NCBI GenBank assembly: GCA_020746875.1
Contig: JAGTJL010000028.1
Span: forward strand, 124,001-188,000
Origin: Rhexocercosporidium sp. MPI-PUGE-AT-0058
Taxonomy: Eukaryota > Ascomycota > Leotiomycetes > Helotiales
Reading direction: 5' to 3'
Length of the DNA: 64,000 nucleotides
Shown here piece by piece: positions 46,742 through 57,234 of this stretch. The translations under genes were made by a program, and so were the position numbers. How positions within the stretch are numbered: the first letter of the stretch is position 1; each line of letters begins with the position of its first letter. Under the pieces are notes generated by a model. It was given only the letters and a program-made list of their open reading frames with translations, ran no database searches and was not told the DNA's origin.

Positions 46742-48346
46742 ATGTCTGCTATAGATGGTTTCATACACAGCGATTCATCAGCATTAATGCCAAATCCCAT
46801 TATAGTACATCATTCTTTAACAACATCTAAGATGAGTCCCTCAGCTGGTGACAAAGTCAAAATGGAAAACTTTGCATTCAAGAAGGTAAGGGAAGAGGCG
46901 GAGGAGGACGTATACGATGGCGAATGACCGTCCGAGACCGCACTGGTTCCACTGATCGAAATAGAAGGTGGAAAGCAAGTTAAGGAAAGTGGATTCATAA
47001 AGTCGCAGAACCATCTGAATACTTTAAGGAAGTATACTCTACTCGCCCACACAAAGCTGTCTATGTTAGAGCAGCTGGCTAATATTTAATGCCAGAACTC
47101 AAGCGTTCGACCAATGTTGCCGGTAAAGGCGCTCCTCCTCCCGCCAAGAAGCAAAAACGAATCGAGCACAACTACAGGCCGAAAGAGAACTTAGTCGCCC
47201 AGGCTGTCGCAAATCCACAAATCACTTCAACTTCCAATGAGAGTACGGCGAGTACCAGCCGAGGAAAAATGAATATGATTGACGCTTCAATTTGGGAAAA
47301 TAGCAGAAAACAAGAGGCGGAGGCGAATGGCGAGGCTGATAGAGAGGGCACTACTCCTCTGAAACCGATGACGCCAAGACAGGTTGTCGAGCAATTCGAG
47401 AAGCAGTTGATAGATTTGAATGAGGCGGATTGCTATATAATCGCTCATCGGGATCTTGAAACGTTTATGGCGATCCATACAGTCACTCGGAGCTTTGCAA
47501 GCTTCAGCTCCGCTGCTCATCTGGAGTGGCTCTTGGGGATACAGCGACTATCAGATTTGTCAGAGGGTTAGAAGATGGACAGTTCAGTGGAGGCCACTCA
47601 GCGTCGGAGGATACCTTTGTGCACAAGAAGACGACTTGAGGTGGAGCGACTGTTGGTGGACCTAAAAATGCTGAGGATGTTCACAGCATTGAGAACACTC
47701 TCGTCAATGTGAAAGATAATTTTATCGCTGGTGTCCACGAGGGTCTTAGACATGTTACCACAACCAGTAACTTGATGGCCACAAAAGGAGCAGCCCAGAA
47801 TGCCTTGGTGGAGAGCGTCTAACTAGGAAGTCAAGCAGACGGTGCCTATATCAACCCTCAAACGAGGACGAATTTAGGTTTATTCCCATTCCCAGTAGAT
47901 TTATTCCTTGAGCGAACGAGAGACTATAGTCCCACGAGAAGCACTCTTACCCCTGTTGAACGCGAAAAGTACTTGAAGGTCAACCAAGACTTATACAAAG
48001 CTTCCTTGGCGCCAGATCTCGATCCCATCGACCACGTCGATATTTGGAAAAGAATAGATCTTTATGCTCTCTACTACGGGTGGCTCCGGGTTTCTGCCTC
48101 TGGACGACCAACAAGAACTCGATATTATTAAGTCTGTCGAGTCAGAATAGAAATTCCAGGCTAAGGGTAGGGAGGATCTCCAGCCATCATGACGGAAAAT
48201 GGTGCTGGACCGTCTCGTCCATTGGGGTAAGGATTTCCGCTGCCAGTGTTACACGCCGCTTACTTATGGAACAGAAGGCTCTAGACTATGTTAGCCCCAC
48301 CTTGAAGAAGGGTGGTTATTTCGATGAATTCCATAATTACTCATGA
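46742..48346 (+). pseudogene. relic of a long unknown protein with three C-to-T-type stops
   Basis: From ATG 46742 (MSAIDGFIHSDSS) the frame runs to TGA at 46925-46927 and continues in frame to LAHTKLSMLEQLANI. A second frame from 47089 gives MPELKRSTNVAGKGAPPPAK to LEWLLGIQRLSD. A third frame continues GLEDGQFSGGHSASEDTFVH, TGA at 47637-47639, GGPKNAEDVHSIENTLVNVK, TAA at 47820-47822, then AYINPQTRTNLGLFPFPVDL and PIDHVDIWKRIDLYALYYGW. TGA, TGA and TAA are one C-to-T step from CGA, CGA and CAA. Family not recognised; lysine-rich and acidic segments suggest a nuclear or cytosolic protein. It directly follows repeat copy 1. Confidence 0.6.
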
Positions 48347-48349
48347 TGC

Positions 48350-49924
48350 CCTCTCAAAGCCGGCGGAGGACGTAGATAAGGATTTTGCTTTCAACATTCT
48401 ATCTATGTTCCCAGGGATAAAAGTTTGCTTATCAGTTTTATGGCACCCATCCACCGATGAGGCGTTGTTGATGTAAGAATTCTTTGCTCCGTACCCAATG
48501 AGATCAACCTAGCGGGGAATTGTCTTCGAGAGGAAGAGCGAATGAGTCCAGCGAAGCTGGCGATCAGTTCAGGGAGAAGGTTTTGAACTAATAAGGGAGT
48601 GGAGCACACATGGGGCAACTTTGCTCATCGAAATTCTTCTTCTAGATATTTGGAAGCAGAAATTTCTTACAGACACAGCAGTCTCAAGTCTGAACAAAAA
48701 CAAACGCATTGATTTCCTAGAAAAATAAATGTATAGTGACTTCAAATGAGATGAGAATGGTGGCACCCGCTGGGGGAATCTTCGCACCTGTACATAGGGG
48801 AAAGAAACCCATTGCAAACTTTTATGAATCGAAGCTCGGAGACTGTAGACCTCCAGGTACGAAAACAAAAAGTACCTAGTGGTGGAGAAAGTGAGGCGAA
48901 AGCAAAACATCACTCCTTGACCCCATTCCCAGTATCATTCTATTCATCGACAAGGAACATGAGAGCCTTTGCGAGTGATAAAATTCTGTCGCGCAAAGGG
49001 GTTGGACTTGTTGATTTCTCATTTCTTCTTCTCTTCCTCCTTCCGGTCTCTCATCACTCCTTCCACCACCAACCATCTGGTCTTGAAATCTAGAGAAAGT
49101 CTCAGATTGGGACACATATAAAATACCACATCTATGGCAAGTTCATATTACATGTACTAACGAGAAAGGCACGGAGGACTTCTGATGTTGAGTTGTTATG
49201 CTCAGATTGCATCCTGTTTAGCGAAGCTCCTGAATCTACCGTATGAGCCAATAATCTTGGGCCGAAGATGAAAGACCGGGAATGCCAAGCCGAAACTTCA
49301 ACATTTTTCGATGTATATATTGAGCACCATAGTTTGACGTTCGCATGACATGGATCGCAATATACATTCTTGAATTTTTTGGAAGGCCATCAAAGTGCTA
49401 CCGCCGGAGAATTACTAAACGCCGAGCTCACGTCCGCCCATGGCACAGATCTACTCCACAGTAATCAAGCGACTCTGGATTATCTTCGGCCTCCTTCGGG
49501 AATTGTATGTGAAGCGATGATTTTGGGCTTGTATCGTTGTGGAAAGCCAAAGTATTGATATTTAGAAGAAAGGCTTGCGGTGGCCTTGACGCTGAGGTGC
49601 GGAGTAATGGTATGAGTAAGTAGAGGTTACTTACTTCAATCCTAGGCTCTTTATATTTTCTCCATACATAACCATAAGTAGGATGACTCGGGGTTGAATG
49701 AATGTTTAAAGAAAGTTCAGTGTCTGAGAAATGCTCTATTCATTTGCTTCATGCTGAGGCTACGGCAGCTGGATAGATTTTTGACCTGTAGTAGTTCTCG
49801 TTCGTAGACATTAGCCATGGTTTCTAAAATAGCGGACTAATTAACGGCCTTTCTTAGTTGCACTCCAACTTGAATTTCTACAATTGTATTGTGAATGCAA
49901 ATAAGCATATTTTCGGAAAGTCAC
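48350..49924. other. intergenic, no supported gene
   Basis: Short frames on both strands without motifs. Confidence 0.4.
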
Positions 49925-50053
49925 GGCCTGGTAGCGTAATGGTAACGCGTTGTCTTCCGGTGGCAAAGATTGCGGGTTCGAGGTAAGACTCAAGCAGGAT
50001 AAATTAATTATGATGTAATCTCAGCTAAATTCACGCTAGTCCCGTCTGGGTCG
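49925..50053 (+). tRNA. tRNA-Arg (anticodon CCG), interrupted in the T-loop by 57 bp
   Basis: With 49983-50039 removed the gene gives a 72-nt cloverleaf (before CCA addition). Acceptor stem 49925-49931 pairs with 50046-50052. D stem gcgt/acgc (49934-37, 49945-48) has loop aatggta with the GG pair. Anticodon stem ttgtc/ggcaa has loop ttccggt, anticodon CCG at 49957-49959. The variable loop is agatt. T stem gcggg (49972-76) pairs with cccgt (50041-45), and the seven-base loop ttcgag+t is closed only across the insertion. U8, A14, G18-G19, A21, U33, T54-T55-C56, A58 and C61 are all present. There is no intron at the usual 37/38 position. The insertion falls inside box B. Functional status is inferred from the perfect complementarity of the separated halves. 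Confidence 0.85.
49983..50039 (+). other. spliceosomal-intron-like insertion inside the tRNA gene
   Basis: The 57 bp start with GTAAGA, contain GCTAAAT about 10-15 bases before the end, and finish CACGCTAG. These match the 5' splice site, branch region and 3' splice site used by the protein genes in this window, and the length is typical. Removing it exactly rejoins a 7-base T-loop. Boundaries can slide by two bases (shared AG). It carries no bulge-helix-bulge context that would suit tRNA splicing endonuclease. Confidence 0.7.
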
Positions 50054-50606
50054 GCTCATATGTGCATGTAATTGCATTCATTTTGCTTTTGTGGTTGTCG
50101 AGATATCTTTTAAAGTGTGGAAGCTCCGGGACGTGTGCGCGTTCAAGCGGGGTGGTGCAGGCTAAGCGAAAACCAAGTTAGCGGCTAAGCGAACAAAACA
50201 AAACAACAACAGACAACTGATACTAGCTGCTAAGATAATACTAGTGCAACTTTGAATTGAAGTGGCTTGCTATTCTTCTCATATTCTGCTGGTCTTCAAC
50301 CTGTGCACTTGTAAGTAAGGGCTGGAATACTCTATTTTGTCCAGTCGAATTTGAGCCTGAGGCTGAAATTTCGTAAGCAGAACCTCAACCCCCACTTCTG
50401 TCATCGGGGAAGCTGGGCACGATCACCGGTACATTCCACCACAACGCTCTCAAAGCAACGTACACAGTCAAATACGGAAAATGTGATTGGACCACCCCCA
50501 GTAACGTTACATGCCCCAGGGTGGACAGTTATGCAAGGCTGAGGAGAATTTCCATCTCTAAATACCTCGACGATACCCCGCGTCGAGCAAAAAACCACAA
50601 CTCACA

Positions 50607-52290
50607 ATGGCACCGCACGCAGACTCCCCAATCGACGACGATGTCGACCGTCTCCCAGCTCCTCCTCGGCCTGAGATGTCCCAAGATCCTCCTCGACTTC
50701 TTATCATCGGAGCTGGATCTCGAGGTACGGCCTACGCGAGAGCTACTGTCGAATCCTCAAATGGCATCCTCGTTGCAGTCGCAGAACCAATTGCGTACAA
50801 GCGGAAGCTATTGGGTGATTCATACATATGGGGAAAGGCTGGGCCATTAGAGGGGCAAGAATTTGAGGACTGGAGACAATTCTTGACTTGGGAACAGGGA
50901 AGAAGGGCGAAGGCTGCAAGGGGGGAAGCTGTACCGGAGGGTATCGACGGCGTGTTCATCTGTGTGCTGGATGAAATGCACAAGGAGGTCATTGTTGGAC
51001 TTGCGCCACTTGGTTTGCATATTATGTGCGAGAAGCCGTTGGCAACGAGTCTCGACGATTGTGTTTCGATATACAAATCCCTCCTACCGGATCTGCCAAA
51101 TACCACCCCGTCGAAGATATTCTCCATTGGCCATGTCCTGAGATACAGTCCACACAATATGCTACTCAGGAAGTTGTTGCTTGAGGATAGGGTGATTGGA
51201 GATATCATGTCTGTCAATCACACCGAGCCTGTGGGGTGGTGGCATTTCACACACAGCTATGTCAGGTTTGTCTCTCCGCCCATTCCGCAGGTCCAGACTA
51301 ATTGGTCCTAGGGGCAATTGGCGTAAAGAATCTACGACTGCACCCTCCCTCCTCACGAAATCCTGCCACGACATCGACCTTCTCCTCTGGCTCCTCTGCT
51401 CCCCTCCACCAGGAGCTGCCGGTCCAGCACATATCCCAACGACCGTCAGTTCGTTGGGCGGCCTGCAATACTTCAATAAGTCTCGAAAGCCAAAAAATGC
51501 TGGTAAGGCAACAAACTGTCTCTCTTGTCCAGCGGAGAAAACATGCAAATACTCTGCGAAGAAGGTATACCTGGGTAAGGAGCATATGGGGCTTGGAAGC
51601 GGAAATACATTCTGGCCTGTCAACATTGTGCTGCCCGAGATCGAGGAATGTATAGCTGTCGGAGGGATCCAAGGAGGGGAAGAGGCTCTCACAGCCAAGC
51701 TTGCGGAGGACTACACGAGCGAGACCTCAGAGGCTGAAGTCTCGGCGAAGAACTGGTTCGGGCGTTGTGTTTATGAAGCGGATAACGATGTAAATGACGA
51801 CCAAGTGGTCACCATGCAATGGGAGAATGACCCTATACCTACTACCGATGGAGATATCGAGAAGGCGTTAATTGGCAGGGGAGCAAAGACAGCCGTGTTC
51901 CATATGGTGGCACATACTAAGAAGCAGTGTGATCGTTACAGCCACTTCTACGGCAACGACGGAGAGATCTACGCTGATAGCGAGACAATCACTGTGCAAG
52001 ACTTCAATACTGGTGCCATCAAAATACACAAGCCGCATCTGGCTGGTGGTGGGCATGGTGGTGGTGATGATGGACTAGCGAGACAGTTTATCCTTGCTGT
52101 TGATGCGGTAAAGAACCATGGTGTTACAGTGGAGCAAGCACAGAAGATACACGTTGGATGCAGTCTTGAAGAGGTCATTAGGAGTCATGCGATGGTGTTT
52201 GCTGCTGAGCAGGCGAGGCTAGGGAGGAAAGTACTTGACTTCCCTGCTTGGTGGGCTGAGAATATGGAGGCGAGTTTGGTGAAGTCATGA
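50607..52290 (+). CDS. Gfo/Idh/MocA-family NAD(P)-dependent oxidoreductase
   Basis: Two exons (50607-51265, 51312-52290) joined by a 46-bp GTTTGT/TAG intron give 545 aa. The Rossmann motif IIGAGSRG (33-40) binds NAD(P). VFICVLDEMHKEVIVGLAPL and the EKPLATS motif (near residue 142) are diagnostic for the family, as is GHVLRYSPHN and HDIDLLLWL with a likely catalytic Asp/His region. An insert with C-x2-C-x4-C (CLSCPAEKTCKYS) is unusual for simple family members and could bind metal. A Gly/His-rich loop (GGGHGGGDDGLARQF) precedes the C-terminal helix. Substrates are probably sugars or cyclitols; the exact one is unknown. The start at 50607 could instead be the inner ATG of MSQDPPRLLIIGAG. Confidence 0.9.
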
Positions 52291-53563
52291 GTAGCTTCTC
52301 ATTGGGGTCCTTCGCTGCACCTTTTCTCCTAGATACCAATCATACCATCCTTGAAAATCCAGAATGGATGGCCTGCAATGCGGGTTATCTGCCGGTCTCT
52401 ACCGTCTCCTTGCTCGCTTTGAATTTTTCTTTCTTTTTATGTATGCCATCTTGTTGTCATTTCCCGTTTTCGTGGATGGCTACGTTCACTTTTAGGCACG
52501 AACTGCTGATCTCTACCCTTTCTGCGTGATGCAACTGGATGCCTGCTAAAAACGTCTCGTCAAAGCTCCATTTAATAGTTGCTCTCTGCAATGCACAGTA
52601 CTTTTCAAGGAACGAGTCGGTGCTTTTCTATTTCTCAAGTTCGCATTGGCTCGTGATCTCATCCTAGATTACGAAGAAACTCCTAGCCAGTGAATGACAG
52701 AGATCGGGTGGTACAAATTGATTGCCAATCAGAGCATGGGTCACTAGCCACTATCATCATACAACGCCCCTCTCTCGTTCGACGCATAAAGTCTCAACAA
52801 ATTCATGATTCAAACCTCTCTCCCGCAGAAAGTGCGGTGGCCATGACAGAAAAGGCCAGGGATGAGCGAAGTGCAGTTTTAGTGTTTTTGGACACCGCAA
52901 ATTTAATGTGCGGTTTAGTCTTATCTCGTCGATGATGGACGTTTTGTTGATTACTTACTCACTGTGTCTCACATTTTGAGAGAGCGAGAACTCTCATGTC
53001 TAAGGTAGAAGCCCGTTGTCAAACTTTGCGTTGTCGTCGTGGTTGCTGTTGTCTGCTCATCAATTCGTATTTTCATAGCTCTTCGATTCTACGATCACGC
53101 TTGATGTTCTAGTTGGCAACCGCCAGTTTGGCTTCCTGTTTAGAGTTAACTAGTCCAATTACGCAATCTCATTCGCCTTGATGGATCTTTCTCGCGGCTC
53201 CGTCCTATTGTATCGCGGCCTCCTTCAGTTTCGCAAACAAGGAGGCCCAGTTTGGGACAGCGAGCAAAGATTTTCTAGCACAATACACCTCGGCATCGTT
53301 GTCAGAAAGCTTGGACGCTTCTGCAGCAATAATTGAGCGAAAGTCACTCTCAGCCAAAGAGTGGTTTATAAGAAGAGGAAGAAATCGAGCACCAAAAGGA
53401 CAATATCCATCTCAAAATCAATTTTCTCCTCAAGATGCCATTTCGATACCAATTCCAATTCAGATTGGTTCATTTCACCCTCAGAAGACAACTTCTCTGA
53501 ACTTCAGAATTGCTGGACTTCTCGGAAACCTCACGAATTCCTTCGACATCACCCTCACTGGAG
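52291..53563. other. intergenic, no supported gene
   Basis: Pyrimidine-rich 3' flank of the oxidoreductase and unassigned short frames. The frame 53299-53631 lacks an ATG and family motifs. Confidence 0.35.
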
Positions 53564-53818
53564 ATGACCAAGCCAAAGGTCAAGGAGGACTCCCCGGGTT
53601 GTGTCACAGGCGCAGTTGGAAAAGCTGTTGATGGGGCAGGAAACGTCATGAGACAAACCACAGATGGGTTAGAAATTTGGTTGGACAGACCACCAACGGC
53701 GTCGCAAACACAGCTAGACAGACGACAAATTGAATCGCGTACACAGCTAGCAGACTGATAAACACGGCTAGTGGTTTAGTAGGAGGGGCCACTAGGCAAC
53801 AGCTGAAGAAAGCATGAT
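53564..53818 (+). pseudogene. small repeat-containing hypothetical protein, probably frameshifted
   Basis: ATG at 53564 gives DSPGCVTGAVGKAVDGAGNV then MRQTTDGL and stops at 53756. From about 53667 the neighbouring frame continues the same repeat rhythm: RNLVGQTTNGVANTARQTTN, stop, IAYTASRLINTASGLVGGAT and RQQLKKA at 53815. The spaced xxGQTTNGVxNxA pattern is an amphipathic repeat. An indel near 53667 and a stop explain the split. Function unknown. Confidence 0.4.
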
Positions 53819-53992
53819 GGAATCAACAGTTCGGACAGCATCTAAAGAGATATGGAAGGAAGTGGCTGGGTTATGGTCAGGACTTTGTATTTATATTAAT
53901 GAATGCACCACTCGATGCCTTTTTGCTGTCCGGAAATTCCCATTTATCCTCCACCACTCGCCAAGAAAGCCGCGGCTCGACTCTAGATTTTC

Positions 53993-55290
53993 TCAAAAGT
54001 TATTACCTTTACATCCTTCGGTCCAAGCCCCAGCACGGCCATTGAATCCGTAAGGCTTGTCATTCCAACCATAAGCAATAACGCCATTGTCTACCCGGAA
54101 GCTAGCGCTACCGCCATGGGTTCCAATTGTGCCGATTGGAGTCAAACAGGAGACGCCTTGTTTATTGCCCTCCATGTAGTTGTCAATCTTGCGAGTCATG
54201 TCTTTGAAATCAGCAGAATCGTGCATCTGGTTGTAGGAGTCCTGGTCTCTGAAAACAGATATCAGCTCTGGTCTAGCTTTGAGGTGAAATCACTTACCCA
54301 TTTTTCCAGAGGTAATCCGTCACCACTCCATACGCCCGTTGCTCGAGACGCTTCTCGATACCGGGATGACCAAGTTCTATTCTCTTACGGAGGTCCTTCA
54401 CGTTATCGCTGTCTTGCATTCTGTAATGATGGAAAGTGCCGTCATTTTCGTGGCCGAGATCGTCAACTGTTGCTCTTCGATACCTGAAATGATTTGTTGA
54501 GCGAAGCGTTTGATCGTTGGCTTGAAAGCTTACATCAGATAGTGAGACTCTTCGTTGTCCCAGTAGAAGGTTGCATGTCGCTCCCAAGTTCCATTATTCT
54601 GTGTCGCCATGGATGACTCTTTCAATGATCGGTGGGAAAGGGGGATATGTGCCTCGGAGGATCGCTTCTCTTCCTCAGGGTCGATCCAGTAAGCATGAGT
54701 CTCGAGTCCGTCATTGCGAACACTATGCAATCATAAGCAATAATATTGACATAAAGTATATGAGAAAGAAAAAATACACTCTTCGTGAGGAGTATCAATT
54801 CTCGACCGCTGCCCCGAACGTGGGTACGTACCGAAATCCCGATTTCACTTTGTAGCCAGTGGCGAAAACACTGACGACCAAACCAATGGAGGCAATAATG
54901 CAGTCCGATCTGTCGTACTTCTGAACACAATCTTTTGCAAGACCGTATGCTGAGGCGCCGAGACCAAACAAACCCACTGCCCAGCTGATAGCCGACCAAG
55001 CCTTTTGAGCGATGAGGGTGATTGCCAAAGCAACGTACACCGCGCCTTGTCTTTCGACTAGATCGGTAGATCTGCCCGCGACAACAACACCCTTCACACC
55101 TTCCCAAGCTTCTGGGTCCGGCTGATTAGATAGTCAGTATATGTGCATGAACCGGGTATCCTGTATACTTAATTACTGGTATGGATGGGTACTCATCGTT
55201 TGGAAACAGTCCCTCAAACTCGGGGCTGTCGAGGATATCTGCGGCTACAGCAGTGCCACAGGCAAGGAGAAAAATTGCAGCGATATGCAT
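53993..55290 (-). CDS. secreted five-exon protein with hydrophobic core and dibasic sites
   Basis: Exons on the minus strand: 55290-55177, 55121-54832, 54722-54534, 54483-54298 and 54248-53993. All four introns keep phase, giving 344 aa. A signal peptide (MHIAAIFLLACGTAVAA) precedes an acidic stretch (DSPEFEGLFPNDEYP). A long hydrophobic region near residues 62-101 (LAITLIAQKAWSAISWAVGL, FGLGASAYGLAKDC) is followed by a second short hydrophobic stretch. Then come hydrophilic segments with possible Kex2-type KR sites (EEEKR near 154, GIEKR near 242), and a Gly/Asn/Trp-rich C-terminus with cysteines (NKQGVSCLTPIGTIGTHGG; EGCKGN). The layout is that of a processed secretory precursor. I do not recognise the family and assign no activity. 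Confidence 0.7.
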
Positions 55291-56881
55291 CCGGTAACCC
55301 ATTTTCGAAGCGTTTTTTCTCGATTTGGACTTTACAGTAATGAATTTAGGAAGTGTTTGATCTTCTAGATATTCTGGGCGGCGCTGACCCTAAATAGTTG
55401 TTCACAGTTGCTCTGAATAAGCCTCAAGTCTGTAGCAAGTCTTCCTGCTACCAAGTGATTTTCACATGTCCTGACTGCGACGCTGAAATTATCGTGCAGC
55501 ATCTCAATTGAGTAGGTGCCATTGCGCTGATGCTTTCATTCTGTGCATGTACATTCGGGCCTTGGGGAATTCAGTCCCACTCCAGCTGGATTCAAGATCC
55601 ACAATCAACTCATGATTAGATGTTGTAATCTGAGGTTTCTCGTATCTTTTAGTTTCATGACGGTCACACAGTCTCGATTTGGAAAGTATGAGTGACACCG
55701 AGACATGGTGCTACCATCAGCATGCGCCCCCACAATTGTTCCGGGCTTACTAACCATCTCCACTCGGTGACCTTAAACTTTATTTCACATCGAATATAGG
55801 GTTTAATAGGTCCACTGATGTTTTGCGAGTAGAAATCTCGGTTTAATACCACCACGAGGCACAGTCAGCTGAAATTTCTAAATACGTACATATTTATCCT
55901 ACCAAAATAATCATGTATGGCGATGATTCATATCTCATCACATGACAGACTACATCGTATATTTGATGTCTAATTTCGGATTGGGGGCTCGGTTATACAC
56001 CCGTCTTGCATGAATACAAGGACTAATCGTCGGCTGAGCGAGGAGCCATCGGGCGAAATGCTAGCTGTATTTGGATGCTATGCCCACAAAAAAAAAATAT
56101 TGTTTATAATGGAACCATTTCACGCAAAGCTAATACGAGGCATAAGCTTAATACTTGTTAGCTCATGTGAGATAACCATGCAGGTACTTCGAATCCTTTA
56201 GTTTAAAACCTTCGAGCTCATAATGTGTGGAAATATGATCTGGATATATCCGATTGGTTGGTACTCTTCCATGCTCTCGTACACCTTGCACGACAATATC
56301 CCCCCGTTATTATAATAGGCTATCATCGGGCTCGGTGTTCGATTAGTGATCGTTCCCTCGTCTATGTTACAAGAAGCAACTTCGGCGGCTTACACTATCT
56401 TCGTGTAACTGGGCTAGTGGAAATGCGGCATTAAAGTGGTACTATGGCCGCTCATGCTAGGAGCTAGCTACTCCCTTGCTTCTTCGTATGCTTATGGCAA
56501 AGTCGTTCTCCAAAGCTTGTGGACAAAGCCGGTTCACTGTCTCAAAAATGAATCAAACACGAATAAAATATTAAAAAGAGAACATGACATGCGAAACGGC
56601 CAGTGAATACTCCGCATCTTCTAGTCCAAAGCTAATTTTATGACGATGATTATTACCACAGTATGAAAGTCATCAAGTCAATTTCGCTTGAAAATAATTG
56701 AAATCCCAAACTTCCCTAAAAAGGTACAACAGCGAGTCACCCTTCCGTTATCTTCCAAAGGATTCTAGCAGAGATCGCCATTACGCAGTACATTGAATCG
56801 ACAGTTTCTGCGGCGTGTTACCTGTGAGACAGAGAGAGCTTTCAGCTGATGCAATAGCTAAGGCTTCTTTCACATCTTAGT
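55291..56881. other. intergenic, no supported gene
   Basis: Promoter side of the secreted-protein gene, then unassigned sequence. Confidence 0.4.
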
Positions 56882-57234
56882 ATGTCGAACTTGACGCATC
56901 CCGAGTTTCTCAACTACGTCCGGGCCTTCAACGAGCGAGGGTACGACAAGCAACACGCACTTACGACGAACAAATCCAGTTTGTTCTCCTTGATTTTCTC
57001 TTTGGAACTTTGGAGGGATCCGGGGGCATTAAATCTCATTAGCAGCCAATTCATGCAGCTACCGATGAGACTGTTGTGTCTATCGTGGTCATAATCAATC
57101 GAAATAATGTGTTCTTAGCCATGGAAGCCTACTTTAAAAACAAGGCTGCAACAAACAAAGCCGTGCACGATTACAAGGTTCGTGAGGGAGACCTGATTAG
57201 GATTACTTGCCCTACAAAAGAACTCTCGAGGTAA
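56882..57234 (+). pseudogene. SnoaL/NTF2-like protein relic
   Basis: MSNLTHPEFLNYVRAFNERGYDKQH is followed by a frame change near 56957-56962 into YDEQIQFVLLDFLFGTLEGS and GGIKSH. A stop (TAG 57040-57042, where an aromatic residue is expected) comes next, then HAATDETVVSIVVIINRNNV, FLAMEAYFKNK and VHDYKVREGDLIRITC, stopping at 57232. The order (N-terminal helix, GxxxGxxxI, HxAxDET, VxVHDYKVxxGDxIRI) is that of fungal SnoaL-like cyclase/NTF2-fold proteins of about 140 aa. The final part also lacks its usual end. Two lesions mean it cannot make the family protein. Confidence 0.7.

Noticed and set aside
50732..51698. Minus-strand frames of 161 and 178 aa
   Set aside because: Antisense shadows of the Gfo/Idh/MocA gene, with no splice logic of their own.
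53993..55290. Considered a fungal killer-toxin-like precursor
   Set aside because: Only the general layout (signal peptide, KR sites) fits; no family motif is visible, so no activity is assigned.
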